From assembly GCA_003278425.1 (NCBI GenBank), contig QCFE01000009.1, positions 1-64,000 of the forward strand: a DNA stretch of 64,000 bases, in the 5' to 3' direction. A program made the translations under genes and the position numbers. Below, one piece after another: positions 1 to 9,821 of the stretch (position 1 is its first letter; every line of letters begins with the position of its first letter). The stretch is from Prochlorococcus sp. AG-363-B11 (lineage in GTDB: Bacteria; Cyanobacteriota; Cyanobacteriia; PCC-6307; Cyanobiaceae). The notes beneath the pieces are model-generated. The model was not told the origin of the DNA. It searched no databases and saw nothing but the letters and a program-made list of their open reading frames with translations.

Positions 1-663
1 GATGGACTAAGCCATTGGTTTGGAGAGGGGATGACAAGAAAACAAGTACTTTATTCACTTTCTATGAAAATAGACCCAGGCGAGGTGGTTTTGTTAACAG
101 GTCCATCAGGCTGCGGAAAAACAACTTTATTGACGCTCATAGGAGCCTTGCGCAAAGTTCAAAAAGGAGAATTGTCTGTTTTAGGTCTCCAGTTGAGAAG
201 TTCTAGAAGGACAACGAGGCAATTTCTTAGGAAAAATATTGGAATGATTTTCCAAGGTCATAACCTTCTTAGATGTCTTACTGCTGAACAAAACGTTCAA
301 ATGGGCGCCGATTTATTAAAAGGACTTTCATTTAATCAACGCAGAGACAATGCCAGAAATTGGTTAAGAGAAGTTGGTCTTGAAGACCAAATGGACAAAC
401 TTCCTCATGATTTATCGGGAGGTCAAAAACAGAGAGTTGCTATTGCTAGAGCACTTTCCGCAAGTCCAAAGCTATTACTTGCAGATGAACCAACTTCGGC
501 TCTTGATAGTGTGACGGGCCGTGAAATAGTGTCTTTACTTAAGCGTCTTGCAAGAGAACAGAATTGTTCTGTCTTAATGGTTACACATGATCCAAGAATT
601 CTTGATGTAGCAGATCGTCTTTTAAAAATGGAAGATGGCAAGATCTTGCCGGTTGTTGAGTAG
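1..663 (+). CDS. devA: DevA-family ABC exporter ATP-binding protein (5' truncated by window edge)
   Basis: Walker A GPSGCGKTT, LSGGQKQRVAIARAL, Walker B LLLADEPTS. The frame is open upstream of the ATG at 31 to base 1 (DGLSHWFGEGM...), so the true start is outside the window. Confidence 0.85.
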   Translation, partial: DGLSHWFGEGMTRKQVLYSLSMKIDPGEVVLLTGPSGCGKTTLLTLIGALRKVQKGELSVLGLQLRSSRRTTRQFLRKNIGMIFQGHNLLRCLTAEQNVQMGADLLKGLSFNQRRDNARNWLREVGLEDQMDKLPHDLSGGQKQRVAIARALSASPKLLLADEPTSALDSVTGREIVSLLKRLAREQNCSVLMVTHDPRILDVADRLLKMEDGKILPVVE

Positions 664-693
664 GCTATGTGAATAAACATTTTTTCTAGGATT

Positions 694-843
694 ATGTCAA
701 AGCGACGAAATCTCAAAAAAGAGAAACAAGAAAGGAATCGTGCATATGCCAGGAAGTTTAAAAAACGTAAGCTTCGTTCTGATGGAGCGGGTGCTGGCAA
801 CGGAGTTACAGGTACAGCAAATAATGGTGGAGCTGCTGATTAG
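694..843 (+). CDS. Small basic conserved-type hypothetical protein, 49 aa (MSKRRNLKKEKQERNRAYARKFKKRKLRSDGAGAGNG...)
   Basis: ATG...TAG ORF just after devA, Lys/Arg-rich N-terminus, Gly/Ala tail; below the ORF-track size limit. Confidence 0.55.
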   Translation: MSKRRNLKKEKQERNRAYARKFKKRKLRSDGAGAGNGVTGTANNGGAAD

Positions 844-928
844 TTAGCTTTTTATTTTGTCAAATAAAAATAATTAGCTTTCGGAGAAGATATGCAGAAA
901 GTCATTGTAAAAACCAGGGGTCATTAGC

Positions 929-1861
929 ATGTTTATAAGTATTGTCATACCAACATATAATCGTTTGCCGATTCTAGAGAAATGTTTATCAGCTCTGGAA
1001 AGTCAGACAGATTCTGAATATTTTGATGATTTTGAAATAATTGTTGTTGATGATGGATCTGATGATGGCACTGTACCTTGGTTAGAAAGTAATTCTGACT
1101 TCTTTCCACATTTACGTCTAATAACACAAGAACACGGTGGTCCAGGAATAGCTAGAAATAAAGGAGTTGCGCATTCAAAAGGTAATGTAATTGTCTTCAT
1201 TGATAGTGATTTAGTCGTTACAAACTCTTTCCTCGAGAATCATTCATTTGCTTTGCAGAATGCTTGGATAAATAATGGTAATAGGCTATGCTTTACTTAT
1301 GGAGCTGTCATAAATACAGCTAATTTTGAGAATCCTACATCTGAACCACATAAATTAAGTGATCTTTCCTGGGCTTATTTTGCAACTGGAAATGTTGCTA
1401 TTGATAAAAATACTTTAGTAAAATCTGGACTTTTTGACCCTTCTTTTAGGCTATATGGCTGGGAAGATTTAGAACTTGGCGAACGTTTAAGGAAGATGGG
1501 CACAAAATTAATACGATGCCCAAAAGCAGTTGGCTATCACTGGCATGCACCCTTTAACTTAAATCAAGTAAACTCTTTAATTAGAGTGGAGAGAGAAAGA
1601 GCTAAAATGGCAATAATTTTTTATCGTAAACATCCTACTACTAGAGTTCGTTTTATAATTCAATACACTTTATTCCATAGATTACTATGGGAAACTCTAA
1701 CTCTTTGTGGAATACTTAATGAGTTAACCCTACGCCCTTTATTGAAATTTTTAATTCAAAAAGGTTTTCCAGGCTTGGCAATGGAACTCTTTCGAATTCC
1801 TTTAAATCTTATTTGTGTAAGGCAAATTTATCGAGAAGCAAAAATTAAGGGCTTTTCTTGA
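929..1861 (+). CDS. Family 2 glycosyltransferase
   Basis: N-terminal ISIVIPTYNRLPILEKCLSAL, VVDDGSDDGT, IDSDLVV. Confidence 0.88.
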   Translation: MFISIVIPTYNRLPILEKCLSALESQTDSEYFDDFEIIVVDDGSDDGTVPWLESNSDFFPHLRLITQEHGGPGIARNKGVAHSKGNVIVFIDSDLVVTNSFLENHSFALQNAWINNGNRLCFTYGAVINTANFENPTSEPHKLSDLSWAYFATGNVAIDKNTLVKSGLFDPSFRLYGWEDLELGERLRKMGTKLIRCPKAVGYHWHAPFNLNQVNSLIRVERERAKMAIIFYRKHPTTRVRFIIQYTLFHRLLWETLTLCGILNELTLRPLLKFLIQKGFPGLAMELFRIPLNLICVRQIYREAKIKGFS

Positions 1862-2001
1862 TCTGATGTTTTGAGGAATGCTAAATTGAGATGGTAATAA
1901 AACTCCGCACATCTGGCTGTTTCGGGTGATCAAAGACTTTTAATTAATTTTAAGAGATTTGTATCCCTGTCAGGTGGAGGCCAACCCGAAACCTTTAAAA
2001 A

Positions 2002-2718
2002 ATGGCTGTTGTAACTCTTTCAGAGATGATGGAGGCTGGTGCACATTTTGGACACCAGACCAGAAGATGGAACCCTAAAATGTCTCGATACATTTATTGT
2101 GCGAGAAATGGAGTGCATATCATTGATCTAGTTAAAACTGCAGTATGCATGAATAGTGCATACAAGTGGACAAGGAATGCGGCTAGAAGTGGAAAACGAT
2201 TTTTATTTGTAGGGACAAAAAAGCAAGCTTCTGAAGTAGTTGCTCAAGAAGCAGCAAGATGTGGTGCTTCTTATGTTAATCAGCGTTGGTTAGGGGGAAT
2301 GCTTACTAATTGGACAACAATGAAGGCACGGATTGATCGCCTTAAAGACCTTGAGCGTATGGAGTCAAGTGGAGCTATTGCTATGAGGCCTAAGAAAGAA
2401 GCCTCTGTTCTTAGGCATGAATTAGAACGCCTTCAGAAATACCTTGGTGGGTTAAAGGGAATGAAACGTTTACCAGATGTTGTTGTTTTGGTCGATCAAC
2501 GTAGAGAAACCAATGCAGTTTTAGAAGCTAGAAAGCTTGATATCCCTTTGATATCAATGTTAGATACTAACTGTGATCCAGACTTGTGCGAAGTTCCAAT
2601 CCCTTGTAATGATGATGCTGTCAGATCAGTTCAACTTGTTCTTGGGAGACTTGCAGATGCAATAAATGAAGGTCGCCATGCCTCAAATGAGCAGCGTGGA
2701 AGACAAAAATATTCCTAA
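2002..2718 (+). CDS. rpsB: 30S ribosomal protein S2
   Basis: [29 protein letters not shown]; followed by tsf. Confidence 0.98.
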   Translation: MAVVTLSEMMEAGAHFGHQTRRWNPKMSRYIYCARNGVHIIDLVKTAVCMNSAYKWTRNAARSGKRFLFVGTKKQASEVVAQEAARCGASYVNQRWLGGMLTNWTTMKARIDRLKDLERMESSGAIAMRPKKEASVLRHELERLQKYLGGLKGMKRLPDVVVLVDQRRETNAVLEARKLDIPLISMLDTNCDPDLCEVPIPCNDDAVRSVQLVLGRLADAINEGRHASNEQRGRQKYS

Positions 2719-2793
2719 TAATTTTTATTTTCGGCTTTCCGTTGCCTTAAATATAAAAACGGTATTTTCCCTATTTTCTTCTCAATAAAAAAC

Positions 2794-3447
2794 ATGGCTG
2801 ATATAACAGCAAAGCTTGTTAAGGAACTCCGAGACAAGACAGGTGCAGGAATGATGGACTGCAAGAAAGCACTGGCCGATACAGATGGTGATATATCAAA
2901 AGCAATTGAATGGTTGCGCCAAAAAGGAATAGCAAGTGCTGAGAAAAAGTCTGGACGAGTTGCAGCTGAGGGAGCTATAGGAAGCTATATTCACACTGGA
3001 GCAAGAGTAGGTGTTCTTGTAGAGGTTAATTGTGAAACTGATTTTGTAGCACGAGGTGAATTGTTTCAGGGTTTACTTCGAGATGTGGCTATGCAGATAG
3101 CAGCCTGCCCTAATGTTGAATATGTCACCGTTGAAGATATTCCTAAAGATATAGTTGAGAGTGAGAAATCTATAGAATTGGGTAGGGATGATTTGGCTGG
3201 AAAACCAGAACAAATTAAATCAAAAATTGTAGAAGGTAGAATAGCAAAGAGACTTAAGGAATTAGCATTAGTTGAACAACCTTTTATAAGAGATAGCTCA
3301 ATATCTGTTCAAGAACTTGTAAAACAAGTTGCTGGTCAGATAGGAGAGAACCTAAAAGTTCGAAGGTTTACTCGTTATACTCTTGGGGAAGGGATAGATG
3401 TTATGGAATCTGATTTTGCTGCAGAAGTAGCATCAATGTCCTCATAG
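2794..3447 (+). CDS. tsf: Elongation factor Ts
   Basis: [33 protein letters not shown]. Confidence 0.98.
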   Translation: MADITAKLVKELRDKTGAGMMDCKKALADTDGDISKAIEWLRQKGIASAEKKSGRVAAEGAIGSYIHTGARVGVLVEVNCETDFVARGELFQGLLRDVAMQIAACPNVEYVTVEDIPKDIVESEKSIELGRDDLAGKPEQIKSKIVEGRIAKRLKELALVEQPFIRDSSISVQELVKQVAGQIGENLKVRRFTRYTLGEGIDVMESDFAAEVASMSS

Positions 3448-3452
3448 AAAAG

Positions 3453-4673
3453 TTGACTCCTAATTTTAATAATAACTCCACTTATGATCCTTCTAGGCAG
3501 TTGGAGCTTATAAATTTAAAGTGCATTTCTCTAGGTCCAGATATTTATAAGTCTTTAGCTTTTTATCTACAACTAGTTAGGTCAATACTTCCAATTGCTA
3601 TTAAAGATGCTATTTATCAGTTAATTATTTCTAATAAAAATAGCATAGGCACCCTAACTCTAGGTTCTAAAAAGGATACTTTTTATGAAAGGGTTGATGC
3701 GACTTTATCCAATTGCCTTTCTTTATTGACAGTTGAGAATTTAAATGCTTTGGCAGAAAAATTAGATAAGGATAGGCAAATGGAAAGTAATGATTTAGTA
3801 AATTCTTCCAATGAGTCATCAGATAAAATTGGAACTAACCTTTCTAACGAATTGGCAAGTAACTCTATTTCAGTTGACTTAAGTTATTCATTGCCTACTG
3901 ACAGTCAGATTGATCTTAAATCATGGGATTCGAATTCTGATAATTTAAATTCTCTTAATTTTAATTTTGAGGATATTGTTGATCAATCTAAGGAGATTGA
4001 AGAATATGATGACGAAGTGATTGTCGAGGAATGTGGCGAATTGAATGATAGTACTACTGATTCATCAACAGAAAAAAAAGATATCGACTTGTTAAAATCT
4101 ATTTTTAAATTAGCAGGTAATATTTCTTCACCAGTTTCCAAGGAATTGCATGATAAGGATAATAGTAATTCGCAAGATGATGATGAGATTATTTATGAGA
4201 ATATTAACGAAATTGATTCCTTCTTGCCACAAACTCCCCAGGATTTATGTAATTGGTTATTAACTATAGATGAAGCTCTATTAAGGAGGCTAAGAAATCT
4301 TTCTCATTTAATTAACATTGAATTAATTCGTGTGGGGATAATTAATAGCTTTCTTCCTACCAATCTTTTAGATGCCGTTTTGGCTGGTCAGATCGCTTCG
4401 ATAAATGCTCCCTCAAACATTCTTAAGCTTCGCTTGCCTATTTCATCAGCTTCTAATAATGAAATAGATATCGAATGTCTCTTAGTTAGACCATCTGAAT
4501 TAGAATTTGATCACATAAAGCTTAGGCAATGTAGACAGAAAATTACACAGCAAAGAAATGTTTTGCTTAAATTGATTCGTCAACAACGCTATTGGCAAAG
4601 TCAGTCTCTCGCAAAGGAAGTTAAAGAGCAGTGGTGGAGGAATTCTCAAGCCAATCAAATGAAATCTCCATAA
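3453..4673 (+). CDS. Cyanobacterial hypothetical protein upstream of recG
   Basis: 406-aa ORF between tsf and recG; acidic/Ser/Asn-rich centre. Confidence 0.7.
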   Translation: MTPNFNNNSTYDPSRQLELINLKCISLGPDIYKSLAFYLQLVRSILPIAIKDAIYQLIISNKNSIGTLTLGSKKDTFYERVDATLSNCLSLLTVENLNALAEKLDKDRQMESNDLVNSSNESSDKIGTNLSNELASNSISVDLSYSLPTDSQIDLKSWDSNSDNLNSLNFNFEDIVDQSKEIEEYDDEVIVEECGELNDSTTDSSTEKKDIDLLKSIFKLAGNISSPVSKELHDKDNSNSQDDDEIIYENINEIDSFLPQTPQDLCNWLLTIDEALLRRLRNLSHLINIELIRVGIINSFLPTNLLDAVLAGQIASINAPSNILKLRLPISSASNNEIDIECLLVRPSELEFDHIKLRQCRQKITQQRNVLLKLIRQQRYWQSQSLAKEVKEQWWRNSQANQMKSP

Positions 4674-7159
4674 AGCTCGTTAATGAGTTAAATGAATGGG
4701 TTAGGCCTTTACAAAAGGCTTTAACAATCGAAGCTGATAATGGATTTAAGAATTTATATGGAAGAATCGAACACTTTAATAGTTTTGTCCTCAGAGAAAT
4801 TAGATCTTTCAGATCACCTCTTTTTGATGATGAGGTTTACCAAAAACTCAATAAATTAGCAGATTTATTTGATGAATATCCTATGCTTCAATTTTCTAAC
4901 AGGCGTAGGCTAGTAATTGATACAAGAAAATTTCTCTATCGTTTAAGTAAAGATTATCTTAGTCGAGCTCCATTAGCTCCTCCTAAGTTGAGGTTAGATA
5001 ATATTGTTCATGGACAACAAAAAATTCATAAGGCATCTAAAGGATCTGTTTCTCTAGAGAGTTCCTTGAGAGATGTAAAGGGCATTGGACCCAAAATGAT
5101 TGAATGTTTTACGACATTAGGACTGTTAAGTGTTAAAGACCTTCTATTGTATTTCCCTAGAGATTATGTTGACTATTCTTCTTTAAAGCGAATAAGCTCA
5201 CTAGAGCCAGGAGAAACAGCTACTGTTGTAGCGACAATTAGGCGTACAAATTCCTATACAAGTCCACGTAACCGTAATTTATCTATTGTTGAATTTCATC
5301 TTCAAGATGTCTCTGGCAGAATAAAAGTCACTAAGTTCTTTGTTGGGAAACGTTTTTGTAATAGGTCTTTTTTAAAGAAGCAAGAGTCTTTTTTCCCAAA
5401 AGGTGCTTTGGTTGCAGTTAGTGGTTTAGTAAAGGACTCAAAAGGTTTTGGGAAGTCTTTTACTGATCCGATTATTGAGGTCTTAGAAAGTCAGTATGCT
5501 TTAGTTAAATCAAAAAGTATAGGCCGCCTTTTGCCCGTATATCAGTTAACAGATGGAATTACAGCAGAGCGTCTTAGAAGTATTATTCAATCTTTAATTT
5601 CATGTTCAACGTCTTGGGAAGATCCACTACCTCTTAATACACTTAATTCACTTTCTCTTATGCAGAAAAGTGAAGCTATATATCAAATACATCTTCCTTC
5701 GTCTGCAGAATCTTTGAAAGCTGCAAAACGCAGACTTGTTTTTGAGGAATTTCTTTTTTTACAATTAGGTCTTTTGAGGCGTAGGCTAGAACTTAAGGAA
5801 TCCATAGCTCCAGAGTTAGCTACTAGTAATGCTAATAAAGGTTTAGTTAGTCAATTTCTATCGCTTCTACCTTTTTCTCTAACCAAGTCTCAGAAGGAAG
5901 TTTTGAAGCAAATTGAAAGAGATCTTTCTTTATCAAAACCAATGTCTCGCTTAATTCAAGGAGATGTTGGGAGTGGTAAAACAGTGGTAGCAATTGCCAC
6001 TCTCCTAACTGCTGTTGAGTCTGGTTGGCAAGGAGCACTTATGGCACCTACTGAGGTTCTTGCTCATCAGCACTATATTACTCTCTGCAAATGGATGCCG
6101 CAGTTACATGTCACTGTGGAACTGCTCACAGGATCGACTTCATTAAAGGAGAGGAAAAGAATTCTCGCAGATCTTGCAACTGGTAATTTGAAGCTACTTG
6201 TTGGTACGCATGCTCTTATAGAAGATTCAGTATCCTTTTATCGTTTAGGCCTCGTCATTGTAGATGAACAGCATCGATTTGGAGTTAATCAAAGGAATCT
6301 TTTGATTAATAAAGGTCTACATCCTCATCTTTTAACAATGACTGCAACACCAATACCAAGAACATTAGCTCTATCTATCCATGGTGATCTAGATGTTAGC
6401 CAGATCAGTGAACTACCACCTGGGAGAATGCCTGTAAAAACCCTCTTGCTCTCATCCTCTGAGAGGAGACGAGCATATGACATTATTAAGGAAGAAATTG
6501 ATAGAGGTTTACAAGCATATGTGGTACTTCCATTGGTTGATGAATCCGAAAAATTAGATCTTCGTTCAGCTATAGATGTATATGAAGAATTATCTACTAT
6601 CGTTTTTAAGAATTATAAAGTTGGTCTTTTACATGGACGAATGCAAAGTAGTGAGAAGAAACATATTATCAGTGATTTTTCATCGAATATGCTTCAAATA
6701 CTTGTTTCAACAACTGTCATTGAGGTAGGAGTGGATGTCCCATCTGCTACTGTTATGGTAATTGATCATGCTGATAGATTTGGCTTAGCTCAATTACATC
6801 AATTACGTGGGCGTGTTGGGAGAGGGACAAGAAAATCTAAATGCATACTTATTGATAGTGCAAGCTCAGAGGCGTCAAAAAATAGATTAGACGTATTAGT
6901 GAAGTCAAATGATGGATTTGAAATTGCCGAAATTGATTTACGATTACGTGGACCTGGACAAGTTTTGGGGACTAAACAATCAGGACTTCCAGATTTTGCA
7001 TTGGCAAACTTAGTTAATGATGAAGGTATCCTTGAATGTGCCAGGAAAGAAGCCTCTCAAATTCTGGAAAATGACCCTCAACTAAAAGACAATATTTTAT
7101 TGGGAAGGATGTTGAATGATTTCTGGACTAAGCTTGTCTCTAGAACACAACTAAACTAA
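4631..7159 (+). CDS. recG: ATP-dependent DNA helicase RecG
   Basis: QGDVGSGKTVVA, VDEQHRFGV, TMTATPIPRTLAL, QLRGRVGRG; exact start uncertain because it overlaps the upstream ORF. Confidence 0.95.
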   Translation: MVEEFSSQSNEISIKLVNELNEWVRPLQKALTIEADNGFKNLYGRIEHFNSFVLREIRSFRSPLFDDEVYQKLNKLADLFDEYPMLQFSNRRRLVIDTRKFLYRLSKDYLSRAPLAPPKLRLDNIVHGQQKIHKASKGSVSLESSLRDVKGIGPKMIECFTTLGLLSVKDLLLYFPRDYVDYSSLKRISSLEPGETATVVATIRRTNSYTSPRNRNLSIVEFHLQDVSGRIKVTKFFVGKRFCNRSFLKKQESFFPKGALVAVSGLVKDSKGFGKSFTDPIIEVLESQYALVKSKSIGRLLPVYQLTDGITAERLRSIIQSLISCSTSWEDPLPLNTLNSLSLMQKSEAIYQIHLPSSAESLKAAKRRLVFEEFLFLQLGLLRRRLELKESIAPELATSNANKGLVSQFLSLLPFSLTKSQKEVLKQIERDLSLSKPMSRLIQGDVGSGKTVVAIATLLTAVESGWQGALMAPTEVLAHQHYITLCKWMPQLHVTVELLTGSTSLKERKRILADLATGNLKLLVGTHALIEDSVSFYRLGLVIVDEQHRFGVNQRNLLINKGLHPHLLTMTATPIPRTLALSIHGDLDVSQISELPPGRMPVKTLLLSSSERRRAYDIIKEEIDRGLQAYVVLPLVDESEKLDLRSAIDVYEELSTIVFKNYKVGLLHGRMQSSEKKHIISDFSSNMLQILVSTTVIEVGVDVPSATVMVIDHADRFGLAQLHQLRGRVGRGTRKSKCILIDSASSEASKNRLDVLVKSNDGFEIAEIDLRLRGPGQVLGTKQSGLPDFALANLVNDEGILECARKEASQILENDPQLKDNILLGRMLNDFWTKLVSRTQLN

Positions 7160-7247
7160 AAAACACTTATAATTTTTAATTAAGGGTTTAATGAATTAGC
7201 TAAAGTAACTATCTTTTATTTAAAGTTGTTTTTTATTATTATAACCA

Positions 7248-7982
7248 GTGTTAAAGGAATGGAATAAAATACCAATTTTGTTCTCTATGGAACCTCTCAT
7301 AAGGTTCCCAAAAGAAATTTACTGTCTTGAGCCACATGCATATGAGTCACTAGGTGCCCCTTATGGTGAGTCTGCTTCTCCCTGGATGTTAAGAAAAGGA
7401 GTTTTAAGACGTTTACTAATTGCTAATGATTACCTTAAGGAAATTCAACCTCAGTTCCGCCTAGCTGTATTTGATGCATGGCGTCCTATTAGAGTTCAGA
7501 AATTTATGTATGACTATACAATAGAACAGGAATGTCTTTCTAAGGGCCTCGACCCTAACTTAGATAAAGGTTCTGCTGAGTTGGAAGATATTGTTAAACT
7601 AGTTAGTAAGTTTTGGGCATTACCTACTTTGGATAAATCAATGCCACCACCTCATAGTACTGGTGGTGCTATTGATTTAACACTGGCAGCAATTGATGGT
7701 CACCTCTTAGATATGGGAGGAGACATAGATTATATAGGACCTGTTTCTGAGCCTGATTACTATTTACATAGCGCCCAGCATGGCAATGATTCTTCTGCGA
7801 GTATTTGGCAATTGCGAAGAACTCTTTTAGCTAAAGTGATGAAGTTTTCCGGATTCGTTCAGCATCCAAATGAATGGTGGCATTTCAGTTATGGTGATCA
7901 ACTATGGGCTTGGTCTAGTAATGCAAAGGCAGGATTCTATGGAGCTGTGGATGACTCAGAGAGTAACTTCATTATTGATTGA
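7248..7982 (+). CDS. D-alanyl-D-alanine dipeptidase (VanX-like)
   Basis: FDAWRPIRVQ, HSTGGAIDLTL, LDMGGD, NEWWHFSYGD. Confidence 0.88.
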   Translation: MLKEWNKIPILFSMEPLIRFPKEIYCLEPHAYESLGAPYGESASPWMLRKGVLRRLLIANDYLKEIQPQFRLAVFDAWRPIRVQKFMYDYTIEQECLSKGLDPNLDKGSAELEDIVKLVSKFWALPTLDKSMPPPHSTGGAIDLTLAAIDGHLLDMGGDIDYIGPVSEPDYYLHSAQHGNDSSASIWQLRRTLLAKVMKFSGFVQHPNEWWHFSYGDQLWAWSSNAKAGFYGAVDDSESNFIID

Positions 7983-9733
7983 TCATTTAAGTTAAAAATG
8001 TAGTCACCAAAACTTTTTGATTGATTGTTGTTCCTCCAGGCAACAAACAAAGGTTTTAGTGTTTGTTCAAGATGGTCTATATGCACTTTCTGAAGAAATG
8101 GTTTTGCTAATCTTTGCAAATTTGGGCTGCCTCCTAGCCAAAGTTGATATTGATTAATACCACTACCTACTAATGCTATTTCTGCCATATATGGCCTTGC
8201 ACAGCCGTTAGGACAACCTGTAACTCTCAAGAGGATTGATTTATTTATTCCCAGTTGTTTTAATTGAGTTTCTATTCGTTTAATTAGCGTGGGGAGGAAT
8301 CTTTCCGCTTCAGTAATTGCGAGGCCACATAAGGGTAAGGCTGGGCAAGCTATGGCATGTCTAGCAACACTGTTATGCGATGGAGGTTTTTCTATACCGA
8401 TCTCAAGAAGTTCATTTTTTATTGAAGAGCGTTGGTAACTTCCTATATTACAAAGCAAGAGATCTTGATTTGGTGTTAACCTTAGATCTAATTGAAATCT
8501 TTCAACTAGGGATCTTACTTTTTCCTTGGTTATACCTGAAAGCCTGCCTGATAAAAGAGGGATACCTACAAACCATAACCCTGGGGATTGCTTATGCCAA
8601 CCAAGGTAATCTTTAAGCTTTGCTGGGGGTTCGGGATATGGAGCTTCAATTCTTTTCTTGAAATATTTTGTTCTAAGTATATCTTTGAACCATTTGAGAC
8701 CTTTAGTATGTAGTAGATACTTCATGCGAGCATTTTTTCTTAGTTTTCTATTTCCATAGTCTCTTTGAAGGGCAAGTATTGATTGAACTAAGTCTAAAAT
8801 ATCTTCTTGTTTAACATAACCGAGTAGATCAGCAGCTCTAGCAAAAGTAGTATCACTATTATGCATTCTTCCCATCCCTCCACCTACATAGACATTGCAT
8901 CCTTTTATGTCACCATTTTGCTTTGTAAAAACGACTAGACCTATGTCATGAGTTAGAAGATCAACAGAATTGTCTCCAGGGACAGTGACGGCACACTTAA
9001 ACTTACGAGGCAAATATGTTTCACCATAAAGAGGTTCTTTAGAATGACCGCTAAAAATTCCTTTTGAACGTTGTGCTTTTCTAATAGTTTGAATTTTTTT
9101 TGAATAAGAAATTTTGAACGATAGATCTCCATCTGCCCATAGTTCAAGATAGGTATTTTCAGCAGAAACAGGAGTAAGTAAATCTGCGATTTCATGTGCC
9201 AAGGCTCTTGCTGCTGGGTAACCATCGTTTTTGTAAGGTGCAGCAGGTGCCATTACATTCCTATTAATATCTCCGCAAGCAGCAAGTGTTGATCCCATTG
9301 AGGTGACAATTTTGTTTATGACTTCTTTTAGGTTTTCCTTCCGAATACCATGCATTTGGAATGCTTGTCTTGTCGTAGCCCTTAATGTCTTGTTGCCAAG
9401 TCGATTTGATAATTCATCTAGGGCAATAAATAATTGAGCAGGTATATAACCTCCTGGACTTCTAAGTCGAAGCATCATTTGCCAGTCTTTTTCAGAACCT
9501 TTATTTCGTTTTTCTCTATTATCTTGCTGATAACTCCCGTGAAACTTGAGAAGTTGCACAGCATCGTTGGTAAAATTATTTGATGTGTTTTTTAGCTCTG
9601 ATTTCAGAGGATCTGCAAGAAAATTGCTATCAGCTTTAAATTGTTCAAATTTAGAACGATCCTGTCCATTGGCAACACATGGGTAAAGACCTGAGTCATC
9701 TAAAAGATTAGGTTTTGTTCCTTCTGTTTTCAC
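7937..9733 (-). CDS. sir: Ferredoxin-dependent sulfite reductase
   Basis: Siroheme/4Fe-4S type motifs: CPALPLCGLAITEAER, TGCPNGCARPYMAEI. Confidence 0.93.
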   Translation of the reverse strand: MKTEGTKPNLLDDSGLYPCVANGQDRSKFEQFKADSNFLADPLKSELKNTSNNFTNDAVQLLKFHGSYQQDNREKRNKGSEKDWQMMLRLRSPGGYIPAQLFIALDELSNRLGNKTLRATTRQAFQMHGIRKENLKEVINKIVTSMGSTLAACGDINRNVMAPAAPYKNDGYPAARALAHEIADLLTPVSAENTYLELWADGDLSFKISYSKKIQTIRKAQRSKGIFSGHSKEPLYGETYLPRKFKCAVTVPGDNSVDLLTHDIGLVVFTKQNGDIKGCNVYVGGGMGRMHNSDTTFARAADLLGYVKQEDILDLVQSILALQRDYGNRKLRKNARMKYLLHTKGLKWFKDILRTKYFKKRIEAPYPEPPAKLKDYLGWHKQSPGLWFVGIPLLSGRLSGITKEKVRSLVERFQLDLRLTPNQDLLLCNIGSYQRSSIKNELLEIGIEKPPSHNSVARHAIACPALPLCGLAITEAERFLPTLIKRIETQLKQLGINKSILLRVTGCPNGCARPYMAEIALVGSGINQYQLWLGGSPNLQRLAKPFLQKVHIDHLEQTLKPLFVAWRNNNQSKSFGDYIFNLNDQSIMKLLSESSTAP

Positions 9734-9821
9734 GAATTAATTTTTTTGACCACCGTATCTAAACGAATCATACTTTTTAATTGTATCTTCAATACACTAT
9801 TAACGAACATTTTTTATTTTT

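Noticed and set aside
423-800. Minus-strand ORF of 125 aa over devA and the 49-aa gene
   Set aside because: Overlaps two supported plus-strand genes; no motif
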